NCBI GenBank assembly: GCA_046330435.1 | Contig: JAXLST010000005.1 | Location: 434,001 to 498,000 of the forward strand | DNA: 64,000 nucleotides | Source: Ga0077560 sp046330435 | GTDB taxonomy: Bacteria; Actinomycetota; Thermoleophilia; Miltoncostaeales; Miltoncostaeaceae | Reading direction: 5' to 3' | Shown: in pieces, positions 16,628 through 25,145 of the stretch | Position numbering within the stretch: the first letter of the stretch is position 1 | Layout of the letters: every line of letters starts with the position of its first letter | Translations under genes and position numbers: made by a program | Notes under the pieces: generated by a model | Database searches by the model: none | What the model was told of the DNA's origin: nothing | Seen by the model: only the letters and a program-made list of their open reading frames with translations

Positions 16628-17686
16628 ATGGCGATCGGAGGGGCCGCGCGGCGCACCGCGCTCGCCGGGCTCGCGGCCGTCAGCGGAGGCCGGGCGTCCG
16701 ACCTGCTGTGGGGCCGGGACCGCCTCACCGTGCTCGTGTACCACCGCATCGGCGATCCGTCGGAGCCGGGCATGGAGTTCGATCCGGGCGTGTTCAGCGC
16801 GACCCCTGAGATGTTCGCCCGCCAGATGCGCTGGGTGGCGTCGAACTTCAACGTCGTGTCGGTGGACGACCTGGTCGCCCACCTGGACGGCGGGCCCCGG
16901 CTGCCGGACCGCCCGCTGCTGATCACCTTCGACGACGGCTACCGCGACAACCACGAGGTCGCGTTCCCCGTGCTGCGCGACCTCAACCTCCCCGCCGTGA
17001 TCTTCCTGGCCACGGGCGCGATCGGGACGGACCGCGTGATGTGGTGGGACGAGCTGCCGTACCTGCTGGGGCGCACCGGGCGCACCGGGGCGGAGCTGCC
17101 GCTCGTGGGCCCGCGGGCGCTGCACGACGCCGCGGCCCGGCTGTCGGCCCGCCGGGAGCTCGTCGCGGCGCTCAAGGCGGTGCCCGATGACGCGCGCGCA
17201 CGCGCGATGGGGGAGCTGCGGGACGTGCTGGGCGTCGCCGCCCCGGTCCCGGCCCAGCCGCTGTTCATGGACTGGGACGCCGTGGCGGAGCTGGTGGCCG
17301 GCGGCGTGGACTGCCAGCCGCACACCGTGGACCACCCCATCCTCATCCGCGTGGACGGCGACCGGGCGCGCCGGGAGATCCGGGAGTCCGCCGAGGCGGT
17401 GCGGCGGCGCACCGGCCGGCCGCAGGTGGCGTTCGCCTATCCGAACGGCGACTGGTCGGCGGACACCATGGCCGCGCTCACCGAGTGCGGCATCCGGCTG
17501 GGCTTCACGATGCGCCTCGGGCCGTGCCGGGCGTCGGACTGGCCGGCGGCGCCGCTCGAGATCCCCCGGGTGCCGCTCGACGCGACCGACAGCTGGGACC
17601 TGTTCCGCCTGAAGGCGACGGGCGCCGCGTCGTCCGTGCTGGGGGCGATGGGCCGCCGCCCGCCCGCCCGGCTGGCGGCCGCGTGA
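16628..17686 (+). CDS. Polysaccharide deacetylase
   Basis: 352 aa, NodB-homology carbohydrate esterase 4 (PF01522). Motif 1 TFDDGYRDN (about 99-107) supplies catalytic and metal Asp; motif 2 HTVDH (about 232-236) supplies the metal His pair; FAYPNGDW follows as motif 3. A YHRIGDPSEPGM segment precedes the fold, as in many EPS-locus members. There is no strong signal peptide, only a weakly hydrophobic N-terminus (ALAGLAAVSGG). The ATG at 16628 has GGGGAGG 6 nt upstream. It removes acetyl groups from N-acetyl sugars; the likely substrate is the locus polysaccharide or its lipid-linked precursor. Its stop overlaps the PAP2 gene start. Confidence 0.9.
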   Translation: MAIGGAARRTALAGLAAVSGGRASDLLWGRDRLTVLVYHRIGDPSEPGMEFDPGVFSATPEMFARQMRWVASNFNVVSVDDLVAHLDGGPRLPDRPLLITFDDGYRDNHEVAFPVLRDLNLPAVIFLATGAIGTDRVMWWDELPYLLGRTGRTGAELPLVGPRALHDAAARLSARRELVAALKAVPDDARARAMGELRDVLGVAAPVPAQPLFMDWDAVAELVAGGVDCQPHTVDHPILIRVDGDRARREIRESAEAVRRRTGRPQVAFAYPNGDWSADTMAALTECGIRLGFTMRLGPCRASDWPAAPLEIPRVPLDATDSWDLFRLKATGAASSVLGAMGRRPPARLAAA

Positions 17687-18666
17687 CCGGCGACGCCCCG
17701 CCGGTGACGGCGGCGCCCCCGCAGCGCGGCCCGGTGGCCGGCGGCGCACCGGCCCGCCGGGTGTGGCGCCGCGGGCCGCTCTGGATCGCCGCGGCCTGCG
17801 TCGCCGCCGTCGTGGTGCTGTACGTCCTCGCCCTCGGGGTGGACGCCGTGCAGCGGGCCGACGAGCAGCTGCGGTATCCGCAGATCGTCGGCGACTGGCG
17901 CCTGCGCGACGACGCCTCCGACACGTTCGCGCGCGTCGCGGCCACGGGCTTCGCCGTCTGGGGGGTGCTGGTCGCCGCGGTCGCCCTCGCCGTGGGCCGC
18001 GTGCGCCGCGCGGTGCCGGTGGCGGCGGCCTTCGGACTGGCGGCCGGGGCGACCTGGGCGCTGTCGGAGCTGCTCGGGCGGTTGGACCCCCTGGGCGGCG
18101 AGGCGCTGCGGTACTCGATCGAGGGGGACGGGACCCGCCTCCCGGCGCCCGGCGGGTTCCCCAGCGGGCACGCCGCGGTGGCCGCCGGGCTTGCCGTCGC
18201 GACGATCCTGGCGCTGCCGCCGCGGCTGCGCCCGGCCGGCGTGGCCGTCACGGTCCCCGTGGTCGCCGCGGTGTGCACGGGGATCATGGCGCTGGGCTGG
18301 CACTATCCCAGCGACATCCTCGCGGGCGTCCTGCTGAGCATCGTCGCGGGGGCGGTGGTCGCGGCCTCGCCGCTGTGGCCGCCGGAGCCGCGCCGCCGCC
18401 GCGGCGTCGTCGCGGCGATCGTCGGCGCCGACGTGGCGCTCACCCTGTGCGCGGCGGCCGGCGCATGGGGCCTCGCATCGCTGCCGGACGAGTCCGCCGG
18501 GACCTTCGCCGACGCGCATCCGCGCTTCATCGCGTTCTGCGTGATCGTGCCCGTGCTCGCCGCGCTGTGCCTCACCGCGCTTTCACTTGCGCTCCGCTCC
18601 GGGAACGTTGGCGAGGACCCCTCCGGGGACCCCCGCCGTTTGACCCCCGGCGCCCCGATCGGGTAG
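17683..18666 (+). CDS. PAP2-family membrane phosphatase
   Basis: 327 aa from the GTG at 17683, which overlaps the deacetylase stop (GTGA). Six or so TM segments. PAP2 motif 2 is PSGHAA (about 160-165) and motif 3 is LGWHYPSDILAG (His near 207). The Arg that normally opens motif 3 (SRxxxxxH) is not seen (TGIMALGWH), and motif 1 (KxxxxxxRP) is not clear. Family members dephosphorylate lipid pyrophosphates such as undecaprenyl-PP, which would recycle the carrier used by this EPS pathway. The missing Arg leaves activity uncertain. Confidence 0.8.
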   Translation: MTGDAPPVTAAPPQRGPVAGGAPARRVWRRGPLWIAAACVAAVVVLYVLALGVDAVQRADEQLRYPQIVGDWRLRDDASDTFARVAATGFAVWGVLVAAVALAVGRVRRAVPVAAAFGLAAGATWALSELLGRLDPLGGEALRYSIEGDGTRLPAPGGFPSGHAAVAAGLAVATILALPPRLRPAGVAVTVPVVAAVCTGIMALGWHYPSDILAGVLLSIVAGAVVAASPLWPPEPRRRRGVVAAIVGADVALTLCAAAGAWGLASLPDESAGTFADAHPRFIAFCVIVPVLAALCLTALSLALRSGNVGEDPSGDPRRLTPGAPIG

Positions 18667-18681
18667 CAATGGCCCCGCACT

Positions 18682-18700
18682 CGCCCGGCATGTCCGGGCG
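18682..18700 (+). other. Stem-loop in leader of third beta-helix gene
   Basis: CGCCCGG pairs with CCGGGCG across CATGT, about 120 nt before the start at 18818 and just after the PAP2 stop. It could end the PAP2 transcript or sit in a leader; no T-run is present. Confidence 0.35.
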
Positions 18701-18817
18701 GCGCGTCCCGGCCGTCGCCTCCAGGCCGTGACGCGGAGCGCGTGCGATGGCGCCCTTCGGGAGTGCCGACGTTTGCGCACCGTCCGGAGTGCTCCATGCC
18801 CTTCGAAAGGACGCCGC

Positions 18818-20296
18818 ATGCCCGTTTGGGCCCGGACGAAGTTCCCGAAGCATCGTGCCCTGCTGCTCTCCACCGGCCTCGCCGGAGTGATGGCGGTGAT
18901 CGCCGTACCCGGGGTCGCGCAGCAGTACGGAGGCTCAACCACGTCGACGACGACGACAACGACGACGGCGCCGTCGAGCTCGGCGGACCTTCCCGCGCCC
19001 ATCGCGCCCGTGTCGTTCTCCTGCGACAAGTTCGCGGCTCCCGGCGGCAGCGACGGCGCGGCCGGCACGGCGGCCAACCCCTACAAGACGGCCCAGAAGC
19101 TCCAGGACTCCCTGAAGCCCGGCCAGGTGGGGTGCCTCAAGCCCGGCGCGGTGTTCCAGGAGCGCCTGCGGGCCAACGGCAACGGCCGGCCCGGCGCACC
19201 CATCACCATGACCAGCGGCCCCGGCGCGGGGCGGGCGACACTGCTCGGTGAGCTCTACGTGCCCGCCGACGCGTCCGACTACGTCTACGCGAACCTCAAG
19301 ATCAACGGCCGCACCTCGTTCCGCGTGAACCCCAGCGTGAACGGCGACCGCATCACGTTCTCGAACAACGACGTCACCGACGAGCACCACGGCATCTGCT
19401 TCCACCTGGGCAAGCCGGGCGAGGGCGTCGCCGAGAACATCGTGATCGACGGCAACCGCATCCACGACTGCGGGCGCATGCCGTCCACCGGCTTCGACCA
19501 CGCGATCTACCTCAACCAGACGCGGAACGTCCGGATCACGAACAACTACATCTACGACAACGCCGACTACGGCGTGCACATGTACCCGAGCGCGCAGGGG
19601 ACGCTGGTCGCCAACAACGTGATCGACGGCAACGGCCGCGGGGTCACGTTCTCGGGCGAGGGCTCGCAGGCCTCGAACAACAACGTGGTGACCAACAACA
19701 TCATCAGCAACTCGCGGGACACCACGAACATCGAGTCGTACTGGGGCGGGCCGGTGGGCACCGGCAACCGCGCCGAGGACAACTGCCTGTTCAACGGCGC
19801 CAAGGGCAACATCGGCCAGCAGCGCGGCTTCACCCTGTCGAACAACAAGGTGGCCAACCCGGACTTCGTGAACCGGGCGGCGAAGAACTTCGCCCTGAGC
19901 CCCGGCAGCCCGTGCGCGGGCAAGGGCCCGGGCAACCCGCTGCCGGCGATCGACCCGACCCCGGCGAGCGGGTCCTCCGGCGGCGGCGCCTCGTCCGGCG
20001 GCGGTTCGGCGATCTCCTCCCCGAAGGCCCGGGCGGCGCGCCTCAAGCTCGGCACGTCGTGGATCGCGAGCGGGAAGCTGCGGGTCTCCGCGACCTCGAA
20101 GGTTGCGGGGCGTGTCACGATGCGGGCCCGCATCGGGTCGCGCGCCATCGGCGGCTGCACGAAGCGGGTCCTGGCGAACCGCACCGCCCGCTGTGTCTTC
20201 GGCGCCCGGTCGCGGGTGACGGTGACCGTCACGCTCCGGCCGAGCAACAGCCGGCTGGGGGTCTCCAGGAAGACGATCACCCGCAACCCGAAGTAG
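18818..20296 (+). CDS. Secreted right-handed beta-helix protein (third paralog)
   Basis: 492 aa. The ATG at 18818 is preceded by GAAAGGA. A signal peptide (ALLLSTGLAGVMAVIAVPGVAQ, 14-35) is followed by a Thr/Ser linker (TTSTTTTTTT). Residues 65-365 match the tandem copies at 2582 and 4328 rung for rung: GGSDGAAGTAANPYKTAQKL, NIVIDGNRIHDCGRMPSTGF, RITNNYIYDNADYGVHMYP, SNNNVVTNNIISNSRD, SPGSPCAGKG. The C-terminus differs: a Gly/Ser linker, then a basic beta-rich domain with SKVAGRVTMRARIGSRAIGGC instead of the Pro stalk and FTNDTLW domain. The GT2 gene follows after 4 nt. It is probably a polysaccharide-modifying or binding protein; enzymatic residues are not identifiable by eye. Confidence 0.85.
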   Translation: MPVWARTKFPKHRALLLSTGLAGVMAVIAVPGVAQQYGGSTTSTTTTTTTAPSSSADLPAPIAPVSFSCDKFAAPGGSDGAAGTAANPYKTAQKLQDSLKPGQVGCLKPGAVFQERLRANGNGRPGAPITMTSGPGAGRATLLGELYVPADASDYVYANLKINGRTSFRVNPSVNGDRITFSNNDVTDEHHGICFHLGKPGEGVAENIVIDGNRIHDCGRMPSTGFDHAIYLNQTRNVRITNNYIYDNADYGVHMYPSAQGTLVANNVIDGNGRGVTFSGEGSQASNNNVVTNNIISNSRDTTNIESYWGGPVGTGNRAEDNCLFNGAKGNIGQQRGFTLSNNKVANPDFVNRAAKNFALSPGSPCAGKGPGNPLPAIDPTPASGSSGGGASSGGGSAISSPKARAARLKLGTSWIASGKLRVSATSKVAGRVTMRARIGSRAIGGCTKRVLANRTARCVFGARSRVTVTVTLRPSNSRLGVSRKTITRNPK

Positions 20297-20300
20297 GCAC

Positions 20301-21311
20301 ATGGCATCCAAGGGTCAGGCACCGCTCGTCACGGTCATCATGCCCATCCGCAACGAGGAGTCGTTCATCGAACGCTCGCTCGGGGCGGTCCTGACCCAGA
20401 ACTACCCGCCGGACCGCATCCAGGTGCTGGTCGCCGACGGCATGTCGGACGACCGCACCCGGGAGATCGTGGCGCGCCTCGCGGCCGACCACCCCGACAC
20501 CGAGGTCGAGGTGGTCGACAACCCGGGGCGCATCGTGCCCACCGGGTTCAACGCGGCGCTCGACCGCACCAAGGGCGACATCGTGGTGCGCGTCGACGGC
20601 CACACCATCATCGAGCCGGACTACGTGACCGAATGCGTCGCCGCCCTGGCCGAGACCGGCGCCGACAACGTGGGCGGGCGCATGGACGCCGTCGCCGACG
20701 CCCCCATGGGGCAGGCGATCGCCCTCGCGACCTCGTCGCCGTTCGGGGTGGGGAACTCCGCGTTCCACTACGCCTCGGGCCAGCGGTGGGTCGACTCGGT
20801 CTACATGGGTGCCTGGCCCCGCGAGGTCTTCGACCGGGTCGGCCGGTTCGACCCGGAAATGGTCCGGAACCAGGACGATGAGTTCAACTACCGGCTCAGC
20901 GCGAGCGGCGGGCGGATCCTGCTGACCGACCGCATCCGCTCCCGGTACTACAACCGGCCGTCGCTGAAGAAGCTGTTCAGCCAGTACCGGCAGTACGGGT
21001 ACTGGAAGGTCCGGGTGCTGCAGAAGCACCCCGGCCAGATGAGCGCCCGCCAGTTCGCCCCGCCGGCCCTGGTGGTCGCGCTCGCGGGCGGCGCGGTGCT
21101 CGCTCCCTTCAGCCGTCCCGTCCGCATCGTGTGGGCGGGGGTGGTCGTGCTGTACGTGGGCGCGAACCTGGCGGCGTCGCTCATCGTCGCCCGCAGGAAC
21201 GGGATGAAGCACATGTCCCGCCTGCCCGTGGTGTTCGGGGCCCTGCACATCGGCTACGGCGCGGGGTTCCTGGCCGGCCTGGTGAGGTTCCGGAACCGCT
21301 GGCGGGGGTGA
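20301..21311 (+). CDS. GT2-family glycosyltransferase, ExoA-like
   Basis: 336 aa. GT-A fold at 9-230: VTVIMPIRNEESFIERSL, VLVADGMSDDRT (donor-binding Asp), DIVVRVDGHTII (DxD-like metal site near 97), and RNQDDEFNYRL, the ED/DE acceptor-base motif with KLFSQYRQYGYWK after it, usual in succinoglycan ExoA-type enzymes. The C-terminal ~90 residues carry two to three TM segments that anchor it to the membrane. It starts 4 nt after the beta-helix gene, so the two are co-transcribed. It extends a lipid-linked oligosaccharide on the cytoplasmic face; sugar unknown. Confidence 0.9.
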   Translation: MASKGQAPLVTVIMPIRNEESFIERSLGAVLTQNYPPDRIQVLVADGMSDDRTREIVARLAADHPDTEVEVVDNPGRIVPTGFNAALDRTKGDIVVRVDGHTIIEPDYVTECVAALAETGADNVGGRMDAVADAPMGQAIALATSSPFGVGNSAFHYASGQRWVDSVYMGAWPREVFDRVGRFDPEMVRNQDDEFNYRLSASGGRILLTDRIRSRYYNRPSLKKLFSQYRQYGYWKVRVLQKHPGQMSARQFAPPALVVALAGGAVLAPFSRPVRIVWAGVVVLYVGANLAASLIVARRNGMKHMSRLPVVFGALHIGYGAGFLAGLVRFRNRWRG

Positions 21312-21447
21312 CGCGCCGCGGGGATGGGTCCCGCGGCTACGAAAGTCGAGGGGTCAAACCCCCCGTCCGACCCTGACCCTCCACCCGCCCCGGGCGGGAA
21401 CATCGTCGTGGTCGAACACACCCCTCATGACGAACGGAGTTCCGACA

Positions 21448-22977
21448 ATGACGGTTCGAGACCACCTGGGACGGAGCCTGGCCGTCGGCGCGAGCGCGCT
21501 GGCGGTGCTCGGTGTCGCAGCCCTGACGATGACCGAGCGGGCCTTGCCCGTCGCCCCCGACGCCACTGCCGGGACGAGCGGCGTCACCACCACCTTCAGC
21601 AGCCAGGGTGCGCAGAACAACAAGGCCATCGGGCCGCTGTACACCGCGCCGGCCGCCGTCTCCACCATCACGGTGCCCGAGAGCGCGCAGCCGTACCTGC
21701 GTGACGTGGACGTCCGCACGTTCATCACGCACAGCGCGAGCGGCGACATGGAGATCGAGCTCACCTCCCCGGCCCGCCCGGGCCAGGCCGCCCGCACCGT
21801 CCGGTTCATCACCGGTTCCACGAACCCGGACGTGTCGAACCCCATCGGCGGCACCGACGACGTCTTCAACGGCACCCTGTGGGACGACTCCGCCACCACG
21901 CTGGTGACCGACCTCAAGGGCGCGGACCTCGGCGAGAACGCGCCGCAGGCCTCCCTCGTGCCCGAGGGCGCGCTCGGCGCGTTCGTCGGCATCGACCCGC
22001 GCGGCACCTGGACCCTCACGGTCAAGGACAAGACGGACACGGGCATCGCCCCGCCGCCTCCCGCCGTGCTCAGCACCGACGGCGGCACCCTCGCGAGCTG
22101 GAACCTGGACCTGTCGACCCAGTCGGCCGCGCCGACCCTCGACGCGGTCGCCGAGTTCGCCTCGACGGGCCCGGCCATCCCGATCCAGGACGCCGCGGTC
22201 GGGAACATCCCCGGCGCGCCGGCGACCTCGACCATCACGGTCAACGGCCAGAAGAACTACCTGGCCGACGTGGACATCGTCCCGAACATCTCGCACACCT
22301 CGCCGGGCGACCTCACGATCACCGTGTCGCACGCCGGCAAGACCGCCGTCCTGGCGACCGGTGTCGACGGCGGGACGCCGTTCCTCACGAACAAGACGTT
22401 CAACGACAACGGCGCCACGCTCATCCGGCAGGCCAACGACGCCACGACCTCGGTCATCCCCGAGGGCGCGCTGTCGGTCTTCCGCGGCACCGACCCGAAC
22501 GGCGTCTGGACCATCTCGGTCACCGACAAGGCGAACCTGGACACCGGCAACCTGATCGGCTGGAAGATCAAGGTCCAGTCCGCGCAGGGCGGCGGCGCGA
22601 CCACCACCACGCCGACCACCCCCACCACCACGACCCCGCCCACCACGACGGGCGGCACCCTTCCGCCCCCGCCGGTGGTCAAGGTCATCTCGCTCAACCG
22701 GTTCGCGCTGGGCGTGAACAAGCGCTCCCGCGCCGTCACGCTGAACCTGGGCCTGGCCAACGGCTCCGGCAAGGTCACTTACACGGCGACGATGAGCGCG
22801 AAGGCCGGCCGCAAGACCATCAGGAAGATCGTGCGCGGCTCCCGCACCGCCGGCACCGCGACGGTCGTCAAGAAGGTCGTCCTTCCCAAGGCGTTCGCCG
22901 GCAAGAGGGTCACCGTCCGCATCGTGGTCAAGAACGGCACCACCACGATCATCCGTACCAAGACGGTGAAGCTCTAG
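21448..22977 (+). CDS. Secreted protein with two P-domains
   Basis: 509 aa. The second ATG (21448) is used because CGGAG lies about 8 nt before it; an in-frame ATG at 21427 lacks this. Signal peptide about 8-40. Two related ~140-residue domains (about 45-185 and 205-355) match the proprotein-convertase P-domain pattern: VDVRTFITHSASGDMEIELTSP, FNGTLWDDSATTLV, FVGIDPRGTWTLTVKDK in the first, and VDIVPNISHTSPGDLTITVS, FRGTDPNGVWTISVTDK in the second. A TTTTPTTPTTTT linker follows, then a basic beta-rich tail. P-domains normally accompany subtilisin-like proteases, but none is encoded here. An adhesive or matrix role is inferred. Confidence 0.85.
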   Translation: MTVRDHLGRSLAVGASALAVLGVAALTMTERALPVAPDATAGTSGVTTTFSSQGAQNNKAIGPLYTAPAAVSTITVPESAQPYLRDVDVRTFITHSASGDMEIELTSPARPGQAARTVRFITGSTNPDVSNPIGGTDDVFNGTLWDDSATTLVTDLKGADLGENAPQASLVPEGALGAFVGIDPRGTWTLTVKDKTDTGIAPPPPAVLSTDGGTLASWNLDLSTQSAAPTLDAVAEFASTGPAIPIQDAAVGNIPGAPATSTITVNGQKNYLADVDIVPNISHTSPGDLTITVSHAGKTAVLATGVDGGTPFLTNKTFNDNGATLIRQANDATTSVIPEGALSVFRGTDPNGVWTISVTDKANLDTGNLIGWKIKVQSAQGGGATTTTPTTPTTTTPPTTTGGTLPPPPVVKVISLNRFALGVNKRSRAVTLNLGLANGSGKVTYTATMSAKAGRKTIRKIVRGSRTAGTATVVKKVVLPKAFAGKRVTVRIVVKNGTTTIIRTKTVKL

Positions 22978-22991
22978 GCAGCACCCGCGAC

Positions 22992-23015
22992 GGCGGGGGG
23001 CTCCGGCCCCCCGCC
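22992..23015 (+). terminator. GC hairpin after P-domain gene
   Basis: Half-stem GGCGGGGGGC (22992-23001) pairs perfectly with GCCCCCCGCC (23006-23015), loop TCCG, 14 nt after the stop. No T-run. Confidence 0.55.
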
Positions 23016-23175
23016 CCGCACCTCCCCTCCCGGCTGGGCCCCGACTCGACGATCGGGTGGCGGCCCCCGGAGGGACCCTTGCCAGTATCGGGTCCGGGAT
23101 GGTCCGGCCGACGGCGGGGGAGCGCATGGATCACGTGAACCGGAGCGGATACCGCGGGATGCGGGTGCACCGCTG

Positions 23176-24138
23176 ATGCGCGTCGTCGTCACCGGCGCCG
23201 CGGGGTTCCTGGGCTCGCACCTGGTCGACCGCCTCCTGGCCGACGGCCACGCGGTGGTGGGCGTCGACGGGTTCACGCCGGGCACGGCCCGGGCCGTTCG
23301 GGAGGCGAACATCTCCGAGGCGCTCCGCCACCCGTGCTTCACCCTCGTGGAGGCCGACCTCTGCGACGCCGACCTGCGCGGGGTCGTCTCGGGCGCCGAC
23401 GCGATCGCCCACATGGCGGGCGAGGCCGGCGTGCGCGACAGCTGGGGCGACCGCTTCGCCGTCTACGCCATGAACAACCTCCTCGCGACCCAGCGGGTGC
23501 TCGAGGCCGCGGTCTCCGTGGGCGTGCGCCGCGTCGCGTACGCGTCGTCCTCGGCCGTGTACGGCGTCACCGCCAAAGGGCCGTGCGGCGAGGACACCCC
23601 GGCCCGCCCCGTGTCGCCGTACGGCGTGAGCATGCTGGCGGGCGAGGGCCTGCTGGACGCGTATGCGCAGCACGGCCTGTCAACCGCCGCCATCCGCTAC
23701 GGCAGCGTCTACGGCCCGCGGCAGCGCCCCGGCATGGCGGTGGAGCGGTTCATCCACTCCGCGCTCACCGGTGAACGCGTCCCGCTCTACGGCTCCGGCG
23801 GGCGCAGCCGCGACCTGCTCTACGTGGACGACGCGGTGCGCGCCACGGCGGCGATCCTGCTGCACGGGCCCGACGGCCCGGTGAACGTGGGCTCGGGCGA
23901 GAGCTTCACCCTCACGGAGATCCTCGCGACGGTCGGCGCCGCCGTGGGCGCCCCGCCCGTGGTGGACCCGCGCCCGGCCCTGGCCGGCGAGCCCCAGCGG
24001 GAGCGTCTGGCCACGGAGCGGATGCGCGCCGTGGCGGGCGTCGTCCCGGCCACAGACCTCGCGACGGGGATCGCCGCACAGGTCGCCTGGATGCGCGGCG
24101 AGACGCCGGTGGAAGTGGCCGCGGGGAACGCCGCATAA
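23176..24138 (+). CDS. NAD-sugar epimerase homologue lacking catalytic Lys
   Basis: 320 aa, extended SDR related to UDP-glucose 4-epimerase. GAAGFLGSH (7-15) binds NAD; ASSSAVYG (123-130) carries the catalytic Ser; PRPALAG and SRDLLYVDDAVRAT mark the substrate domain. The usual YxxxK reads Y149-G-V-S-M153 (SPYGVSMLAGEG): the lysine codon AAG is ATG here, one base different. Without it the proton relay should fail, so the protein may be inactive, altered, or the base may be wrong. No Shine-Dalgarno precedes the ATG at 23176. It is the last clear nucleotide-sugar gene of the locus. Confidence 0.88.
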   Translation: MRVVVTGAAGFLGSHLVDRLLADGHAVVGVDGFTPGTARAVREANISEALRHPCFTLVEADLCDADLRGVVSGADAIAHMAGEAGVRDSWGDRFAVYAMNNLLATQRVLEAAVSVGVRRVAYASSSAVYGVTAKGPCGEDTPARPVSPYGVSMLAGEGLLDAYAQHGLSTAAIRYGSVYGPRQRPGMAVERFIHSALTGERVPLYGSGGRSRDLLYVDDAVRATAAILLHGPDGPVNVGSGESFTLTEILATVGAAVGAPPVVDPRPALAGEPQRERLATERMRAVAGVVPATDLATGIAAQVAWMRGETPVEVAAGNAA

Positions 24139-24181
24139 CCGCTTCGGACGGCCCGCAAGCCGGGGCCGCCCACACAACAAA

Positions 24182-24187
24182 TACATT
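24182..24187 (+). promoter_or_regulatory. AT-rich island with TACATT
   Basis: AACAAATACATTTGAAATG stands out in this GC-rich DNA about 90 nt before the L,D-transpeptidase start. TACATT fits a -10 box. A TTGACT at 24249-24254 resembles a -35 but has no convincing -10 before the ATG. Confidence 0.3.
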
Positions 24188-24275
24188 TGAAATGCCGTTT
24201 CCAACCGGCAATCGGGGGGTTTTCGGCGGTCTGACCTCCCCGCGCGACTTGACTGTCACTTAACCGTGTAGTCCA

Positions 24276-25049
24276 ATGCCGCCCGTGCCCCTGAGCCGAC
24301 CGACACTCGTCGGGATGGCTGTTCTCGTCGCCGGCCTGTCGGCGGCGGGTTCCGCCGTTCCAGCGACCCAGAGCGCACCTCCCGCGGCCGAGGCGGTCGC
24401 ACCCGAGCCCGGGGTCACGACCCCGCAGGTCTCCTGGGTGGCCCGCGTCCTGCTTCCCTCCGCCGGGCGTTCCGCGCCGAACGCGCGGGCCCGCACCGTG
24501 GGCCGCGTCATGCACTACACGGCGTACTCGCGCCGGCCGAACGACCTCATGGTCACGGGGACGTTCGTGGAGCCGGACGGGCGCCGCTGGGTGCGGGTGC
24601 AGCTCCCCAAGCGGCCCAACGGCAGCACCGCGTGGCTGCCGGAGTCGGCGGTCCAGCTGCGGCCGCTCACCACGCGCATCCGCGTGCGGCTCTCGTCCCG
24701 CACGGTCGAGGTCATCCGCGGCGGCCGCGTCGTCAAGCGGTTCCGCGCCGCGGTGGGCACCGGCGGCACGCCCACCCCCGTGGGCACCTTCGCGGTGCAG
24801 GACCCGGTGCACTCGAGCCCGAGCCAGCGTTCGTACCTGGGCCCGTACATCATCACCCTCACCGCCTTCTCCCCGGTGCTCCGCACGTTCATGGGCGGTC
24901 CCGGTCTCATCGCCATCCACGGCACGAGCGCCCCGCAGCTGCTGGGCCAGGCCGTGAGCCACGGCTGCATCCGCGTCTCCAACGACTCGGTGAGCAAGCT
25001 GTGGTCGGTGGTGGAGCCCGGGATGCAGGTCCAGATCACCAGATCCTGA
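24276..25049 (+). CDS. L,D-transpeptidase (YkuD family)
   Basis: 257 aa. Signal peptide about 1-33 (VGMAVLVAGLSAAGSAVPA). Residues 55-130 form an SH3-like region (MHYTAYSRRPNDLMVTG, RWVRVQLPKRPNGSTAWLPESAV). The YkuD domain (130-257) has TPTPVGTFAV, IAIHGT (His near 215) and SHGCIRVSN (Cys near 231), the catalytic HxxxxxxxxxxxxxxSHGCxR signature. It forms 3-3 peptidoglycan cross-links or attaches proteins to the wall, outside the membrane. It stands alone between the EPS locus and the Ig-like proteins. Confidence 0.92.
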   Translation: MPPVPLSRPTLVGMAVLVAGLSAAGSAVPATQSAPPAAEAVAPEPGVTTPQVSWVARVLLPSAGRSAPNARARTVGRVMHYTAYSRRPNDLMVTGTFVEPDGRRWVRVQLPKRPNGSTAWLPESAVQLRPLTTRIRVRLSSRTVEVIRGGRVVKRFRAAVGTGGTPTPVGTFAVQDPVHSSPSQRSYLGPYIITLTAFSPVLRTFMGGPGLIAIHGTSAPQLLGQAVSHGCIRVSNDSVSKLWSVVEPGMQVQITRS

Positions 25050-25145
25050 TGTAACGCGCGGTGCAGGTTGCCGCGCACGCCTGAAACCCCCCCGTTCGAT
25101 CAGGCGGCCGCGTAAGTGCGTGGGGGTAGCATCGGTCGTATCGCG

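Noticed and set aside
21330..21400. tRNA-like or riboswitch-like fold (GGGGTCAAACCCC)
   Set aside because: No acceptor/D/anticodon arms could be built; more likely a leader or terminator hairpin.
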